Position numbers and translations under genes: made by a program
In this document: piece after piece, positions 1-8,809 of the stretch
How the letters are laid out: each line of letters opens with the position of its first letter
Position numbering within the stretch: position 1 is the first letter of the stretch
Notes under the pieces: generated by a model
Database searches by the model: none
What the model was told of the DNA's origin: nothing
The model's input: the letters and a program-made list of their open reading frames with translations, nothing else
NCBI GenBank assembly: GCA_026393655.1
Contig: JAPKZT010000247.1
Coordinates: 1-20,004, forward strand
Direction of reading: 5' to 3'
Length of the DNA: 20,004 nucleotides
Source of the DNA: Actinomycetota bacterium
GTDB taxonomy: Bacteria > Actinomycetota > Acidimicrobiia > Acidimicrobiales > Ilumatobacteraceae

Positions 1-153
1 GTTGAGGCTCGTTTCGGTCTTCATGATGGAGAGCGTAAAAGCTTTCGTCAAGTTGGCGAAGAGCTTGGCGTAACCGCCGAGGCTGCACGTCGCCTTGTAA
101 GTCGTGCTGTTGACACATTGCGAGACGATGCCGGAGAAATCCTCACCGTCTGA
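1..153 (+). CDS. RNA polymerase sigma-70 family factor, C-terminal end (partial)
   Basis: Frame 1 is open from the window edge to a TGA at 151-153 and gives 50 residues. It reads like sigma region 4: RFGLHDGERKSFRQVGEELG, then a helix-turn-helix beginning GVTAEAARRLV and ending in AVDTLR. In the family this region binds the -35 element. The recognition helix differs from the usual RERVRQIE-type sequence of primary sigma factors, so this may be an alternative factor or a divergent primary one. The 5' part is outside the window, so the subgroup cannot be decided. The DAHP synthase gene starts 28 bp downstream on the same strand, so co-transcription is possible. Confidence 0.75.
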   Translation, partial: VEARFGLHDGERKSFRQVGEELGVTAEAARRLVSRAVDTLRDDAGEILTV

Positions 154-181
154 GGCAACTTTCGGCAATAGTGTTATCGCA

Positions 182-1537
182 ATGAGTTCAACTAATCGCT
201 GGACACCGTCCTCGTGGCAGAACAATGTCGCCGCACAACAGCCGAAGTGGCCGAGTCAAACTGAACTTGATAATTCGCTAAAGCAAATCGCATCTTACCC
301 GCCACTTGTTTTTGCGGGTGAGGCGCGGTCGCTACTGACTGCACTCGGGCAAGTTGCAAGTGGTAACGCATTTTTATTGCAGGCTGGCGACTGCGCAGAG
401 AGTTTCGAAGAGTTCACGGCGGTTAATATTCGCGAAAAACTTCGCGTAATTTTGCAGATGGCAGTGATGCTCACATATTCGATGGGTGTGCCAGTCGTAA
501 AAGTTGGTCGAATCGCCGGACAATTCGCCAAGCCCCGCTCAAGTGATACCGAAATTATCGGGGGCAAAGAGTTCGCATCATTTCGTGGGCACATGGTTAA
601 TGACCCTGCACCGCACATTGAGTCGCGCGTGCCAGACCCGCAACGCATGGTGCAGGCGTATCACCAATCAGCGAGCACGCTCAACTTGTTGCGTGCATTC
701 ACCAAGGGTGGTTTTGCCGATCTGAATCGTGTCCATGCATGGAACCAAGAATTTGTCTCAAGCAGTGCAGCGGGTCAGCGATACGAACAAGTTGCCGGCG
801 AAATTGAGCGAGCGTTGGCATTTATGCGCGCCTGTGGCATTGATACAGAGAGCCATAGCCCGCTTCATGAAGTTGACTTCTATACAAGTCACGAAGCATT
901 AATTCTTGGATACGAAGAGGCGCTGACTCGCCAAGACTCGCTAACGGGCACTTGGTATGACTGTTCGGCTCATATGTTGTGGATCGGCGAGCGAACTCGA
1001 CAACTTGACGGAGCACACATTGAATTTTTGCGTGGCGTAGGCAACCCAGTTGGTTGCAAGATTGGGCCAGAAACGACAACAGATTTTGTTTTGTCTTTGT
1101 GCGAGATTCTCAACCCTGCGCGAGTTGCTGGTCGGTTAACGCTGATCACTCGAATGGGTGCCGACAAAATTGAAACAGTTTTACGACCGCTAATTCGAGC
1201 CGTGCGTGATGCCGGGCACCCTGTTGTTTGGGCGTGCGATCCAATGCATGCAAATACTTTTACCGCCACCAATGGTCGCAAGACCCGACACTTTGATGAC
1301 ATCATTCGAGAGATCACCGGTTTCGTATTAGCCCATCGTGCCGAAAACTCATGGCCAGGCGGCATTCACGTTGAACTCACTGGCGACAACGTCACCGAGT
1401 GTCTTGGTGGTGCCGAGGCAGTCAGCCAAGAAGATCTTGACACTCGCTATGAATCGGTTTGTGATCCACGACTCAATGCGCGACAATCACTTGATCTCGC
1501 ATTTCGTGTTGCTGAACTAATTCGTACAGCAAAATAG
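182..1537 (+). CDS. aroG: class II 3-deoxy-D-arabino-heptulosonate-7-phosphate (DAHP) synthase
   Basis: This enzyme condenses phosphoenolpyruvate with erythrose 4-phosphate, the first step of the shikimate pathway, in the cytoplasm. The 451-residue product has the class II (plant/actinobacterial) layout: an N-terminus with WTPSSW and PPLVFAGEAR, then QAGDCAESF, VGRIAGQFAKPRS, HMLWIGERTR, GNPVGCKIGP, DPMHANT and HVELTGDNVTEC. The length is close to the roughly 460 residues of mycobacterial AroG. I chose the ATG at 182 because it begins just before the conserved WTPSSW segment. The frame stays open up to an ATG at 104, but that start would overlap the sigma-factor gene and add 26 residues without family resemblance. 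No clear Shine-Dalgarno sequence precedes 182. The next gene begins 4 bp after the stop, which suggests one transcript. Confidence 0.93.
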   Translation: MSSTNRWTPSSWQNNVAAQQPKWPSQTELDNSLKQIASYPPLVFAGEARSLLTALGQVASGNAFLLQAGDCAESFEEFTAVNIREKLRVILQMAVMLTYSMGVPVVKVGRIAGQFAKPRSSDTEIIGGKEFASFRGHMVNDPAPHIESRVPDPQRMVQAYHQSASTLNLLRAFTKGGFADLNRVHAWNQEFVSSSAAGQRYEQVAGEIERALAFMRACGIDTESHSPLHEVDFYTSHEALILGYEEALTRQDSLTGTWYDCSAHMLWIGERTRQLDGAHIEFLRGVGNPVGCKIGPETTTDFVLSLCEILNPARVAGRLTLITRMGADKIETVLRPLIRAVRDAGHPVVWACDPMHANTFTATNGRKTRHFDDIIREITGFVLAHRAENSWPGGIHVELTGDNVTECLGGAEAVSQEDLDTRYESVCDPRLNARQSLDLAFRVAELIRTAK

Positions 1538-1541
1538 CCCA

Positions 1542-2354
1542 ATGCGGGCGTTTGAACTCGCGCAAGAGTGGCCTGCGCCGAACACTTCGATTTGCGTCAT
1601 CGACCGCCATGGTCAAACACATACCTTTGGTGATACATCGCGAACTTCTCGCATCGCTTCAGTATCAAAATTGTTGACCGCATGGGCGACTCATATAGCA
1701 ATTGAAGAAGGTTCAACGACTCTTGACACGCCTGTTGGTCAAGACGGTTGCACCCTCGCCCACTTGTTGGCGCACGCAGGTGGCTACAGTTTCGACGGCG
1801 ATGCGCCGATTGTCAGCCCTGCACGCAAACGCATTTACTCGAACTCTGGATACGACTTGATCGCCGAGCATCTTGAGTCAGTCACCAAAATTGCTTTCAG
1901 CGAATATCTCAATGATGCAGTTTTCTCGCCTCTTGGAATGGCTTCGAGTTCGCTAAATGGGTCGGGCGCAAAAGATGTTGTTTCGTGTGTTGATGATCTA
2001 ATTGAGTTTGCGCTCGAGTTGCGAAATCCGCGATTAATAAGCGCCTCGACTGCACGAATAGCAACTACAACTCAGTTCGGCGAACTAGAAGGAGTCGTGC
2101 CTGGTGTTGGTCGGTTTAGCCCGTGCAACTGGGGTTACGGGCCAGAGATTCATGGAGCGAAGCATCCTCATTGGATGGGCACGCGAAATAGCGCCTCAAC
2201 TTTTGGACACTTTGGCGGCGCAGGAAGTTTTATTTGGCACGACCCTGTGGCAAATGTTTCGTGCGTCGGACTTTGCAGAGTTGAGTTTGATAATTGGGCA
2301 CTGCATTACTGGCCACAATTTTTTGACGCCGTGATCGACGAGATCACCAGATGA
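1542..2354 (+). CDS. serine hydrolase, beta-lactamase/penicillin-binding-protein fold
   Basis: The 270-residue product has the three signatures of the class C beta-lactamase/esterase superfamily. These are S40-V-S-K43 (SxxK; nucleophile and general base), Y99-S-N101 (YxN) and HFGG at 223-226, in the place of the usual H/K-T/S-G triad. I see no signal peptide or membrane segment, so it is probably cytoplasmic. At 270 residues it is shorter than typical AmpC-like members (about 350-400). The family includes esterases, peptidases and transacylases as well as beta-lactamases, so the substrate is unknown. The gene starts 4 bp after the DAHP synthase stop, and its TGA overlaps the ATG of the MFS gene (ATGA at 2351-2354), which predicts translational coupling with a transporter. 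Confidence 0.8.
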   Translation: MRAFELAQEWPAPNTSICVIDRHGQTHTFGDTSRTSRIASVSKLLTAWATHIAIEEGSTTLDTPVGQDGCTLAHLLAHAGGYSFDGDAPIVSPARKRIYSNSGYDLIAEHLESVTKIAFSEYLNDAVFSPLGMASSSLNGSGAKDVVSCVDDLIEFALELRNPRLISASTARIATTTQFGELEGVVPGVGRFSPCNWGYGPEIHGAKHPHWMGTRNSASTFGHFGGAGSFIWHDPVANVSCVGLCRVEFDNWALHYWPQFFDAVIDEITR

Positions 2355-3514
2355 CCAAACAGAATCCTCGCGCAGATCTCTTTCTGCTGTTATTTTGCAC
2401 TTTCTCAACTGCTGCTGCCAACAGTGTGGTATTCGCCTCAATGTCTGAGTTGCAAGAAAAATATGGCTACGCCGATTCGGCACTCGGATTAATCGCCGGC
2501 ACTGGTTTTGCTCTGGGCTTAGTCGTCCAATTATTCGTTGCTCCGCTCGCCGATCGTGGTCATGGTCGAAAATTAATTCAAGTAGGTCTCGCACTTGCCG
2601 GAATTGGATCCGTCGTATTTGTATTTGGTGACTCACTTGGTTGGTTTATAGTCGGTCGCGCCATTGTTGGCGCGTCGCTTGGCTGCACGTTTCCGGCAGT
2701 GCGCGCACTAGCCGCGAATCTCGACCGCAATCGAAGTGCAGAAAGACTTGGCGCGGTTGCCGGCACCGAGATTGGCGGCTTTGTTACAGGCCCACTTGTC
2801 GGCTCTCTATTAATTGACCCATTTGGGCTTGATACAACATTTCTCGTATTTGGTGCAATGGCGGTATTTGCTTTAGTCGTGATCATGCCGCGTGAGTTTC
2901 CTGAATTGGTGAAAACTTCTGAATCAGACAAGTCAAGTCTCGATTTGCTTCGTCTGCCAGAAATTCGCGTTGCGTTGTTACTGACGCTGGCTGTGACGTT
3001 TCCAACTGGAATGTTTGACGCATTATGGGACCGGTTCTTAGACGACCTAGGTGGCAACAACGCGATGACTGGTTTGACATTCGCCGTCTATGGATTGCCA
3101 TTTATTTTGTTTTCATCGCGCGCAGGCAAACTGATTGATAAACGCTCGCCAGTTGCAGTCGCGCTGTGGCTGGTTATCCCAGTGAGTTTGATGACGATGA
3201 GTTACGGCTTCTTCAAGTCACCATGGCTAATTCTGGGTCTTGGACTAATTGAAGGAACTGTTCAATCGGCAATTGCGCCAGCAGGAATGGCTGCAATCGC
3301 CAAGGCCGCGCCACTCGGTAGAGCGTCTGCAGCCCAAGGCTTGTCTGGATCGGTAAATGTTTTTGGGCAAATGCTGGCTGCCTTCATTGCGCCAAGTATT
3401 TACGGCAAATATGGAGCACTCACGACTTTCATGTCGGTCGGCATTGGAATTGGCTCGATTGCAGCAATCGCCGCATTATTACATGCGAAAAACTTGCGCG
3501 ATCTTGCGCACTAA
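2351..3514 (+). CDS. MFS transporter, probably a 12-helix efflux-type permease
   Basis: The 387-residue, strongly hydrophobic protein has about twelve membrane-spanning stretches and the size normal for the major facilitator superfamily. The loop between helices 2 and 3 carries a motif-A-like sequence, ADRGHGRKLI at about residues 67-76. Helix 4 has GRAIVGASLGCTFPAVRALA, similar to MFS drug:H+ antiporters. A hydrophilic linker with EFPELVKTSESDKSSLDLLR (about 182-201) separates the two six-helix halves. The start ATG overlaps the stop of the upstream serine hydrolase, so the two are likely made together. The substrate cannot be read from the sequence. Export of a small metabolite or drug is the usual role for this subgroup, but the shared operon with DAHP synthase does not prove an aromatic substrate. 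Confidence 0.85.
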   Translation: MTKQNPRADLFLLLFCTFSTAAANSVVFASMSELQEKYGYADSALGLIAGTGFALGLVVQLFVAPLADRGHGRKLIQVGLALAGIGSVVFVFGDSLGWFIVGRAIVGASLGCTFPAVRALAANLDRNRSAERLGAVAGTEIGGFVTGPLVGSLLIDPFGLDTTFLVFGAMAVFALVVIMPREFPELVKTSESDKSSLDLLRLPEIRVALLLTLAVTFPTGMFDALWDRFLDDLGGNNAMTGLTFAVYGLPFILFSSRAGKLIDKRSPVAVALWLVIPVSLMTMSYGFFKSPWLILGLGLIEGTVQSAIAPAGMAAIAKAAPLGRASAAQGLSGSVNVFGQMLAAFIAPSIYGKYGALTTFMSVGIGIGSIAAIAALLHAKNLRDLAH

Positions 3515-3523
3515 TTAGCGCAA
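3504..3523. terminator. candidate hairpin between convergent genes
   Basis: TTGCGC (3504-3509) and GCGCAA (3518-3523) form a perfect 6-bp stem around an 8-nt loop at the junction of the convergent MFS and thiolase genes. It includes the MFS stop codon. The flank is A/T-rich, but neither strand has a clear U-tract, so this is only a weak terminator candidate. Confidence 0.3.
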
Positions 3524-3540
3524 TAATTAACGCTTGCTAG

Positions 3541-4740
3541 TTAAAGCCGCTCGATAATCATTGCCATACCTTGACCGCCACCAACACACATCGATTCAAG
3601 ACCGAATCGTTTGTCTGTGTGTTGCAAGCCGTTAATCAAAGTTGTCATTATCCGAGCACCTGTCATACCAAATGGGTGACCGAGCGCGATTGCTCCGCCG
3701 TGGATATTTAATTTCTCCATTGGGATACCCAAATGTTTTGCCGACGGGATCACCTGTGCGGCAAACGCTTCGTTGATTTCGACAAGATCGATTTGGTCAA
3801 TCGTCATGCCAGCACGCTTGAGTGCTTGACGGCAAGCTTCGATTGGCCCAAGTCCCATGATTTCAGGATTCAAACCAGAAACACCAGACGAAACTATTCG
3901 CGCTAACGGCTTTAGCCCAAGTTGCTTAGCCTTAGTATCGCTCATTACAACAATTGCTGCCGCACCATCATTTAATGGGCAAGCATTGCCTGCAGTAATT
4001 TCACCATCTGGGCGAAACACTGGCTTCAAACCGGCGAGACCCTCTGCAGTTGTACCAGCACGGGGTCCATCATCTTTTGAGATGACAGTGCCATTCGGCA
4101 ATGTGAGCGGTGAAATTTCTCGATCAAAGAAACCGTTTTCTTGGTTAGCAACTGCGCGTTGTTGACTTCGCGCACCAAACGCATCCATTTCAAGGCGTGT
4201 CACACCTTCAAGTTCGCGAACATTTTCGGCGGTTTGCCCCATTGCGATGTACATGTCGGCAAGACCTGATGCAGCCGACCAAACACCTTGACCGCCGGCA
4301 GCGCGCGACTTGGTGCGCTCACCTGATGGCTTGAAAATTGCGTTCGGTGCAATGTCGCTTGCGCCCGATGCATATCGACTTACGGTTTCGACACCAGCAG
4401 CAATAAAGCAATCGCCTTCACCGGCTTTAATTGCATGGGCGGCCATACGGATTGTCTGCAAACTCGAAGAGCAATAGCGATTGACAGTCACACCAGGAAC
4501 ATTGTCGAGACCGGCCAGCACAGCAACAACGCGAGCAATATTGAAACCTGCCTCGCCCGCTGGTTGGCCACAACCCATCATTAAGTCTTCAACATCGTCA
4601 GCTTTGAGTTGAGGGACTTTTGCCATTAGCGCGCGAATAATTTGCGCCGACATATCGTCAGGTCGAAGTTCGGTCAATGTGCCTTTATTGGCGCGTCCGA
4701 TTGGGCTACGTGCTGTTGCAACAATTACTGCTTCGGTCAT
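3541..4740 (-). CDS. acetyl-CoA C-acyltransferase (thiolase)
   Basis: Thiolases cleave 3-ketoacyl-CoA with CoA, or condense acyl-CoAs in reverse; here most likely the last step of fatty-acid or side-chain beta-oxidation in the cytoplasm. The 399-residue product begins EAVIVATARSPIGRANKG. It carries the nucleophilic Cys90 in NRYCSSSLQT, the NEAFA motif at 323-327, His355 in GGAIALGHPFG and the acid/base Cys385 in CVGGGQGMAMI, so all catalytic residues are present. The frame is open upstream to 4857. The ATG at 4740 is preferred because it lines up with the family N-terminus and has an AAGGAG ribosome-binding site 8 nt upstream. No partner FadB-like gene is next to it. It is divergent from the inositol operon across 132 bp, so the two may share a control region. 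Confidence 0.93.
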   Translation of the reverse strand: MTEAVIVATARSPIGRANKGTLTELRPDDMSAQIIRALMAKVPQLKADDVEDLMMGCGQPAGEAGFNIARVVAVLAGLDNVPGVTVNRYCSSSLQTIRMAAHAIKAGEGDCFIAAGVETVSRYASGASDIAPNAIFKPSGERTKSRAAGGQGVWSAASGLADMYIAMGQTAENVRELEGVTRLEMDAFGARSQQRAVANQENGFFDREISPLTLPNGTVISKDDGPRAGTTAEGLAGLKPVFRPDGEITAGNACPLNDGAAAIVVMSDTKAKQLGLKPLARIVSSGVSGLNPEIMGLGPIEACRQALKRAGMTIDQIDLVEINEAFAAQVIPSAKHLGIPMEKLNIHGGAIALGHPFGMTGARIMTTLINGLQHTDKRFGLESMCVGGGQGMAMIIERL

Positions 4741-4748
4741 GGCTTCTG

Positions 4749-4754
4749 CTCCTT
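4749..4754 (-). promoter_or_regulatory. ribosome-binding site that fixes the thiolase start
   Basis: On the minus strand AAGGAG lies 8 nt before the ATG at 4740. This rejects the longer reading that would start at 4857. A TATAAT-like hexamer (CATAAT) lies a few bases upstream, but I see no matching -35 at normal spacing. Confidence 0.75.
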
Positions 4755-4872
4755 GTGAAATTATGCGATGCAAAACCCTAGCCGTTTTCAAGGTTGTAAA
4801 CGAAGCCGAAATTTCAGAATTCCGCATCAAATCGCTATTCTCATCTAGGCGAAACAATGGGGGTAGCTAATC

Positions 4873-6759
4873 ATGGCAACACAACGACTGACACTTGCTC
4901 AAGCAATTATCAAATATTTAATTAATCAGCATGTTGAGCGCGATGGGCACGAAAACCAATTTTTCGGTGGGACTTGGGGAATCTTTGGTCACGGAAACAT
5001 TGGCGGTGTCGCCCAAGCACTGCAGCAGTACAGCACTGACATGACCTATTACCTTTCACGTAACGAACAGGCAATGGTCCATAGCGCTGTGGCTTACGCA
5101 AAAATGAATCGTCGAATGAAAGCGCAAGCCTGTCTTTCATCAATTGGGCCAGGGGCAACGAATATGGTTACCGGTGCGGCTACGGCAACTGTGAACCGAG
5201 TTCCAGTTCTTTGCTTGGCTGGAGATTATTTTGCTGAGCGAGTTCAGAGTCCAGTTTTGCAACAACTTGAGTTTCCATTCACTCAAGATCAGTCATCAAA
5301 CGATACTTTTAAACCCGTCGCGAAATATTGGGATCGAATTCAACGCCCAGAGCAAGCAATCACATCACTGCCCGAAGTGATGCGAATTCTTACATCACCT
5401 GCTGAAACTGGTGCCGCAGTTTTGGCATTACCTCAAGACATTCAAACTTACGCATTTGATTACCCAGAAGAAATGTTTCGCAAACGAATCTGGTCGATAC
5501 CGCGAAACCGTGCTGACACAACTTCTATCGAGCGTGCCGTCGCATGGATCCGTGCCGCTAAGACTCCACTTATTATCGCCGGTGGTGGTGTTCGGTATAG
5601 CGCAGCGGAAGGCGCACTAATGTCGTTCGTTGAGAAAACTGGAATTCCCGTAGCCGAAACTCACGCTGGCAAAGGTTCATTACTTTTTGATCACCCTTTA
5701 AGTCTTGGCGCCGCCGGTGTTTCAGGCACCGAAGCAGCAAATATCATCGCGCCCGAAGCAGATTTAATAATTGGCATCGGCACTCGTTTTACAGATTTTC
5801 CTACATCATCAAAAACTGCGTTTAGACACCCGAATGTCCGCTTTATAAATATCAATGTTTTTGAAATGGATGCATATAAACACGCAGCAATTCCACTTGT
5901 GGGTGATGCCAAAGTAACCCTTGAAGAACTTGCGGTTGCTGTGGGTGATTATCAAGTTGATAATTCGTATCGCCAACGTTGCCAACAACTAAATAAAAAA
6001 TGGAACGAAGAAGTTGAGCGCGTCTATGGTGCGGCGATGACACCAATAAGTCAGGGTGAGGTCATCGGAGCAGTTCAGGCATCTGCAGATCCAAAAGATG
6101 TTGTCGTGACATCAGCCGGAAGCTTGCCAGGGGACTTATTGAAGTTGTGGCGCTGTAAAGATTCGTTGAGCTACCAAGTCGAATATGGGTACAGCGTTAT
6201 GGGCTACGAAATTGCAGGTGGCCTCGGTGCAAAAATGGCCGCTCCGGATCGTGAGGTCTACGTGATGGTCGGAGATGGATCGTTCATGATGATGAATACC
6301 GAGATAACTACGGCTGTCCAAGAAAACATTAAATTAATTATTGTTGTCGTCAACAATGATGGATTCTCAAGTGTCGGACGCGTATCTGAAAACGTCGGCA
6401 GTTTAGGTTTTGGTTGCCATTATCGATATCGAAGCAAATCTGGTTCATATGACGGCGATGTATTACCAGTTGACTACGTCAAAATCTGCGAAGGTTTGGG
6501 TGCCACATCAATTAAGGCCGACAGTCTTGCTGATTTCAAAAAAGCTCTAATTACGGCACGCGCGTCAACAAAGACAACTTGTATCGTCGTAAACACTGAT
6601 TGGGATGAACGAGTTCCTGGTTATGCAAGTTGTTGGTGGGATATGGCAACTGCGCACACATCAGAGAACCAAGATGTTAATGCCGCTCGCGAAATCTACG
6701 AGAAAGAAAAATCAGCGCAACGTTATTTAATGGTGCCTGGTGCGCCATTTCAGTCGTGA
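4873..6759 (+). CDS. iolD: 3D-(3,5/4)-trihydroxycyclohexane-1,2-dione hydrolase (IolD)
   Basis: IolD opens the ring of trihydroxycyclohexane-1,2-dione to 5-deoxy-D-glucuronate in myo-inositol catabolism, using thiamine diphosphate. The 628-residue product has the ThDP-enzyme three-domain order. The N-terminal PYR domain has FFGGTWGIFGHGN at 30-42 and the catalytic Glu65 in RNEQAMVH. The central domain follows (about 215-360). The C-terminal PP domain carries the metal/ThDP motif GDGS at 467-470 closing with NN at 494-495. GHYRYR-like and DGDVLPVDY segments near 515-535 are typical of IolD rather than acetolactate synthase. A G-rich ribosome-binding site (GGGGG, 9 nt upstream) precedes the ATG. 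It is the first gene of a tight operon, and its stop overlaps the iolB start by 4 bp. Confidence 0.93.
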   Translation: MATQRLTLAQAIIKYLINQHVERDGHENQFFGGTWGIFGHGNIGGVAQALQQYSTDMTYYLSRNEQAMVHSAVAYAKMNRRMKAQACLSSIGPGATNMVTGAATATVNRVPVLCLAGDYFAERVQSPVLQQLEFPFTQDQSSNDTFKPVAKYWDRIQRPEQAITSLPEVMRILTSPAETGAAVLALPQDIQTYAFDYPEEMFRKRIWSIPRNRADTTSIERAVAWIRAAKTPLIIAGGGVRYSAAEGALMSFVEKTGIPVAETHAGKGSLLFDHPLSLGAAGVSGTEAANIIAPEADLIIGIGTRFTDFPTSSKTAFRHPNVRFININVFEMDAYKHAAIPLVGDAKVTLEELAVAVGDYQVDNSYRQRCQQLNKKWNEEVERVYGAAMTPISQGEVIGAVQASADPKDVVVTSAGSLPGDLLKLWRCKDSLSYQVEYGYSVMGYEIAGGLGAKMAAPDREVYVMVGDGSFMMMNTEITTAVQENIKLIIVVVNNDGFSSVGRVSENVGSLGFGCHYRYRSKSGSYDGDVLPVDYVKICEGLGATSIKADSLADFKKALITARASTKTTCIVVNTDWDERVPGYASCWWDMATAHTSENQDVNAAREIYEKEKSAQRYLMVPGAPFQS

Positions 6760-7619
6760 GCAATCTACACAGACCATTTAAAATTAAAAACGTTGATGGG
6801 ACACAATTTGATGTAACACCTAAATCAATTGGTTGGACATATCTTGATTTCAACGTCATAAAACTTGAAAAATCTAAAAGTTTTGAACACAACTCAAGAG
6901 ATCGCGAAGTTGCAATAGTTCCACTTTCAGGTTCAGGTTTTGTTGAAGTTGGCGAAGAAAAGATCTACCTGCAGCGATCCGATATTTTCAAACAATCGCC
7001 GCAGGTTGTTTATGTTCCACCAGGTCATCTAATTTCGATTACTGCTGAAAGTAGTTTTGAATTTACGATTGGTGGAGCACCGGCAGAAGGTCGTTATCCA
7101 ATTCGTGTTTTTGAACCTAATGAAATGCGAGTCGAAGTGCGAGGTGGTGGTGCTGCCAGACGACAAGTAAACCATCTACTCGCCCACCCATTGCCTGCCG
7201 AACGCTTGATTCTCTACGAGGCATACGTGCCGCGAGGTGCATGGTCAGGTTGGCCGCCCCACTGCCATGACGGCACTAACGGATCTCCATATTTGGAGGA
7301 AACTTATTACTTCCGTTTTGATCGCAGTGATGGTTTTGGTTTTCACCGAAACTACAAGTTAGATGCACATGAAAATGAAAGCTCTGATGAGCACTTTATG
7401 GTTCAAGATGGTGATCTAGTGGTGATTCCTTGGGGGTACCATCTGGCAACTGCGTCTCCAGGACACAATATGTGGCTACTAAATTATTTGGCAGGACACC
7501 CAACAAACGATGAACGCGCGGTGAAACCATGTTTCGATGTTGCTCATACTTGGATCGAAGACGATTGGTCGAAAAATCAAATGGAACTGCCATTAGAGAT
7601 GGATGAAACTTATGCGTAA
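6756..7619 (+). CDS. iolB: 5-deoxy-glucuronate isomerase (IolB)
   Basis: IolB converts 5-deoxy-D-glucuronate, the IolD product, to 2-deoxy-5-keto-D-gluconate. The 287-residue protein is a double-cupin of the normal family size. The second cupin shows the metal site: His169 and His171 in WPPHCHD, Glu181/Glu182 in YLEETYYFRF, and His229 in IPWGYH, followed by ATASPGHNMW. It starts with GTG at 6756, overlapping the iolD stop (GTGA), a sign of translational coupling between consecutive pathway steps. Its 3' end overlaps the start of the next gene. An IolB immediately after an IolD makes the pathway assignment of both much safer. Confidence 0.92.
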   Translation: MSNLHRPFKIKNVDGTQFDVTPKSIGWTYLDFNVIKLEKSKSFEHNSRDREVAIVPLSGSGFVEVGEEKIYLQRSDIFKQSPQVVYVPPGHLISITAESSFEFTIGGAPAEGRYPIRVFEPNEMRVEVRGGGAARRQVNHLLAHPLPAERLILYEAYVPRGAWSGWPPHCHDGTNGSPYLEETYYFRFDRSDGFGFHRNYKLDAHENESSDEHFMVQDGDLVVIPWGYHLATASPGHNMWLLNYLAGHPTNDERAVKPCFDVAHTWIEDDWSKNQMELPLEMDETYA

Positions 7620-8781
7620 ACTTCGCGTCGGATTGATTGGTTGCGGAAACATCGCATTGAACGGCCATATTCCTGCTTATTTAGAGACTCCCGAACGTTT
7701 TGAAATAGTGGCAGTTGCTGACCCATTTGAAACACAGCGTGAACTGGGTTTGGTAAAAGCCAGGCTCACCCCCCGAGATGGATATTCCGATCCGCTTGAA
7801 CTAATCAAACGATCCGATATTGACTTAATTGATATCTGCACTCCCCAACACTTGCACCGAGAATTAATTGAGGCCGCGGCCGAAGCAGGGCACAACATTG
7901 TTTGCGAAAAACCACTCGCTGCAGTACCCGCTGATGCGAGTGCGGCAATTCACGCAGCCAAAAAAGCGGGTGTGAAGTTGGCCGTAATTCATAATTATTT
8001 ATTTTTTCCTGAGGTAGTCGCAGCAAAGAGAATTCTTGATTCAGGCGAACTCGGCGATGTACGCGTCGTGACAGTTAATTTTTTAGGTGTTGTCGATTCA
8101 ATGGGCGCTAGTGGCTTCAAACCAAAGTGGCGTCACGACTACGCATCTTCTGGCGGTGGCGTGTTGATGGACATGATCCACGGCGTCTATCTTGCGAATC
8201 ATTTTCTTGGATCACCTACTCAACGTGTCTCAGCACATGTGACAAGTCATACGCAAGGAGACGAAGTCGAAAGCCTTGCACTTTGTCGACTTGAATCTGG
8301 CGACAGTGCCGCGCTCGTCAATATCGGCTGGGGATATGGACACGGCGGTATCGACATCGTCGGTAGTAAAGGTCGACTTCGCGTTAACTACGAAAACTTT
8401 GGAACTTGCCCATGGTCTGCTTTTGAAAACATGGTCGTAACAGTTGGCTCCGATACAAGAGTTGAACCGGTCAATTTTGAACCTAATAGCGAATCTATTC
8501 ACGACAAAATCCGCTGGTCAATTGCCGCTGCATTAGTTGATATTGCCGATGCTATTGAACACGAAAAACTTTCAGTAGCTAGCGGCGAAATTGGATTAGA
8601 AGTACTTGAAATGACTTTGGCTAGCTACGCGTCGGCAGCAACTGGCCAATCAATCACCGTACCCCTAGAGACTTCGAGCCCGCTTCATATTAAAGGCGTT
8701 AGTGGAATTAAAGATTTGGACTTCACTAGTAGTGCGAAAGATTCGCCAGTTAGAAAACACAAACTTTTTGGTTTAAATTAA
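7612..8781 (+). CDS. Gfo/Idh/MocA-family NAD(P)-dependent oxidoreductase (possible inositol dehydrogenase)
   Basis: The N-terminal Rossmann fold opens with LRVGLIGCGNIALNGHIPAY (dinucleotide binding) and the family EKP motif appears in CEKPLA at about residues 98-103. The C-terminal half carries the catalytic-type Asp and His in GGGVLMDMIHGVYLANHF. The length of 389 residues exceeds typical IolG (about 340), mostly through a polar C-terminal tail. The operon position after iolB suggests oxidation of myo-inositol, scyllo-inositol or a related polyol, but the family covers many sugars and I cannot fix the substrate. Two starts are possible: the ATG at 7612, used here, overlaps iolB by 8 bp and gives an MRKLRVGLIG beginning; an ATG at 7603 would add MKL and overlap by 17 bp. 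Confidence 0.85.
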   Translation: MRKLRVGLIGCGNIALNGHIPAYLETPERFEIVAVADPFETQRELGLVKARLTPRDGYSDPLELIKRSDIDLIDICTPQHLHRELIEAAAEAGHNIVCEKPLAAVPADASAAIHAAKKAGVKLAVIHNYLFFPEVVAAKRILDSGELGDVRVVTVNFLGVVDSMGASGFKPKWRHDYASSGGGVLMDMIHGVYLANHFLGSPTQRVSAHVTSHTQGDEVESLALCRLESGDSAALVNIGWGYGHGGIDIVGSKGRLRVNYENFGTCPWSAFENMVVTVGSDTRVEPVNFEPNSESIHDKIRWSIAAALVDIADAIEHEKLSVASGEIGLEVLEMTLASYASAATGQSITVPLETSSPLHIKGVSGIKDLDFTSSAKDSPVRKHKLFGLN

Positions 8782-8809
8782 AGCAAAATAGAAAGAGCAA
8801 AATATCACT

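Noticed and set aside
104..181. N-terminal extension of DAHP synthase from ATG 104
   Set aside because: It overlaps the sigma-factor coding sequence and adds residues unlike the family N-terminus.
2196..3060. Minus-strand open frames opposite the serine hydrolase and MFS genes
   Set aside because: Both lie opposite well-supported coupled genes and show no family motifs.
4741..4857. N-terminal extension of the thiolase from 4857
   Set aside because: The ATG at 4740 has a strong AAGGAG site and matches the family start; the extra 39 residues do not resemble thiolase.
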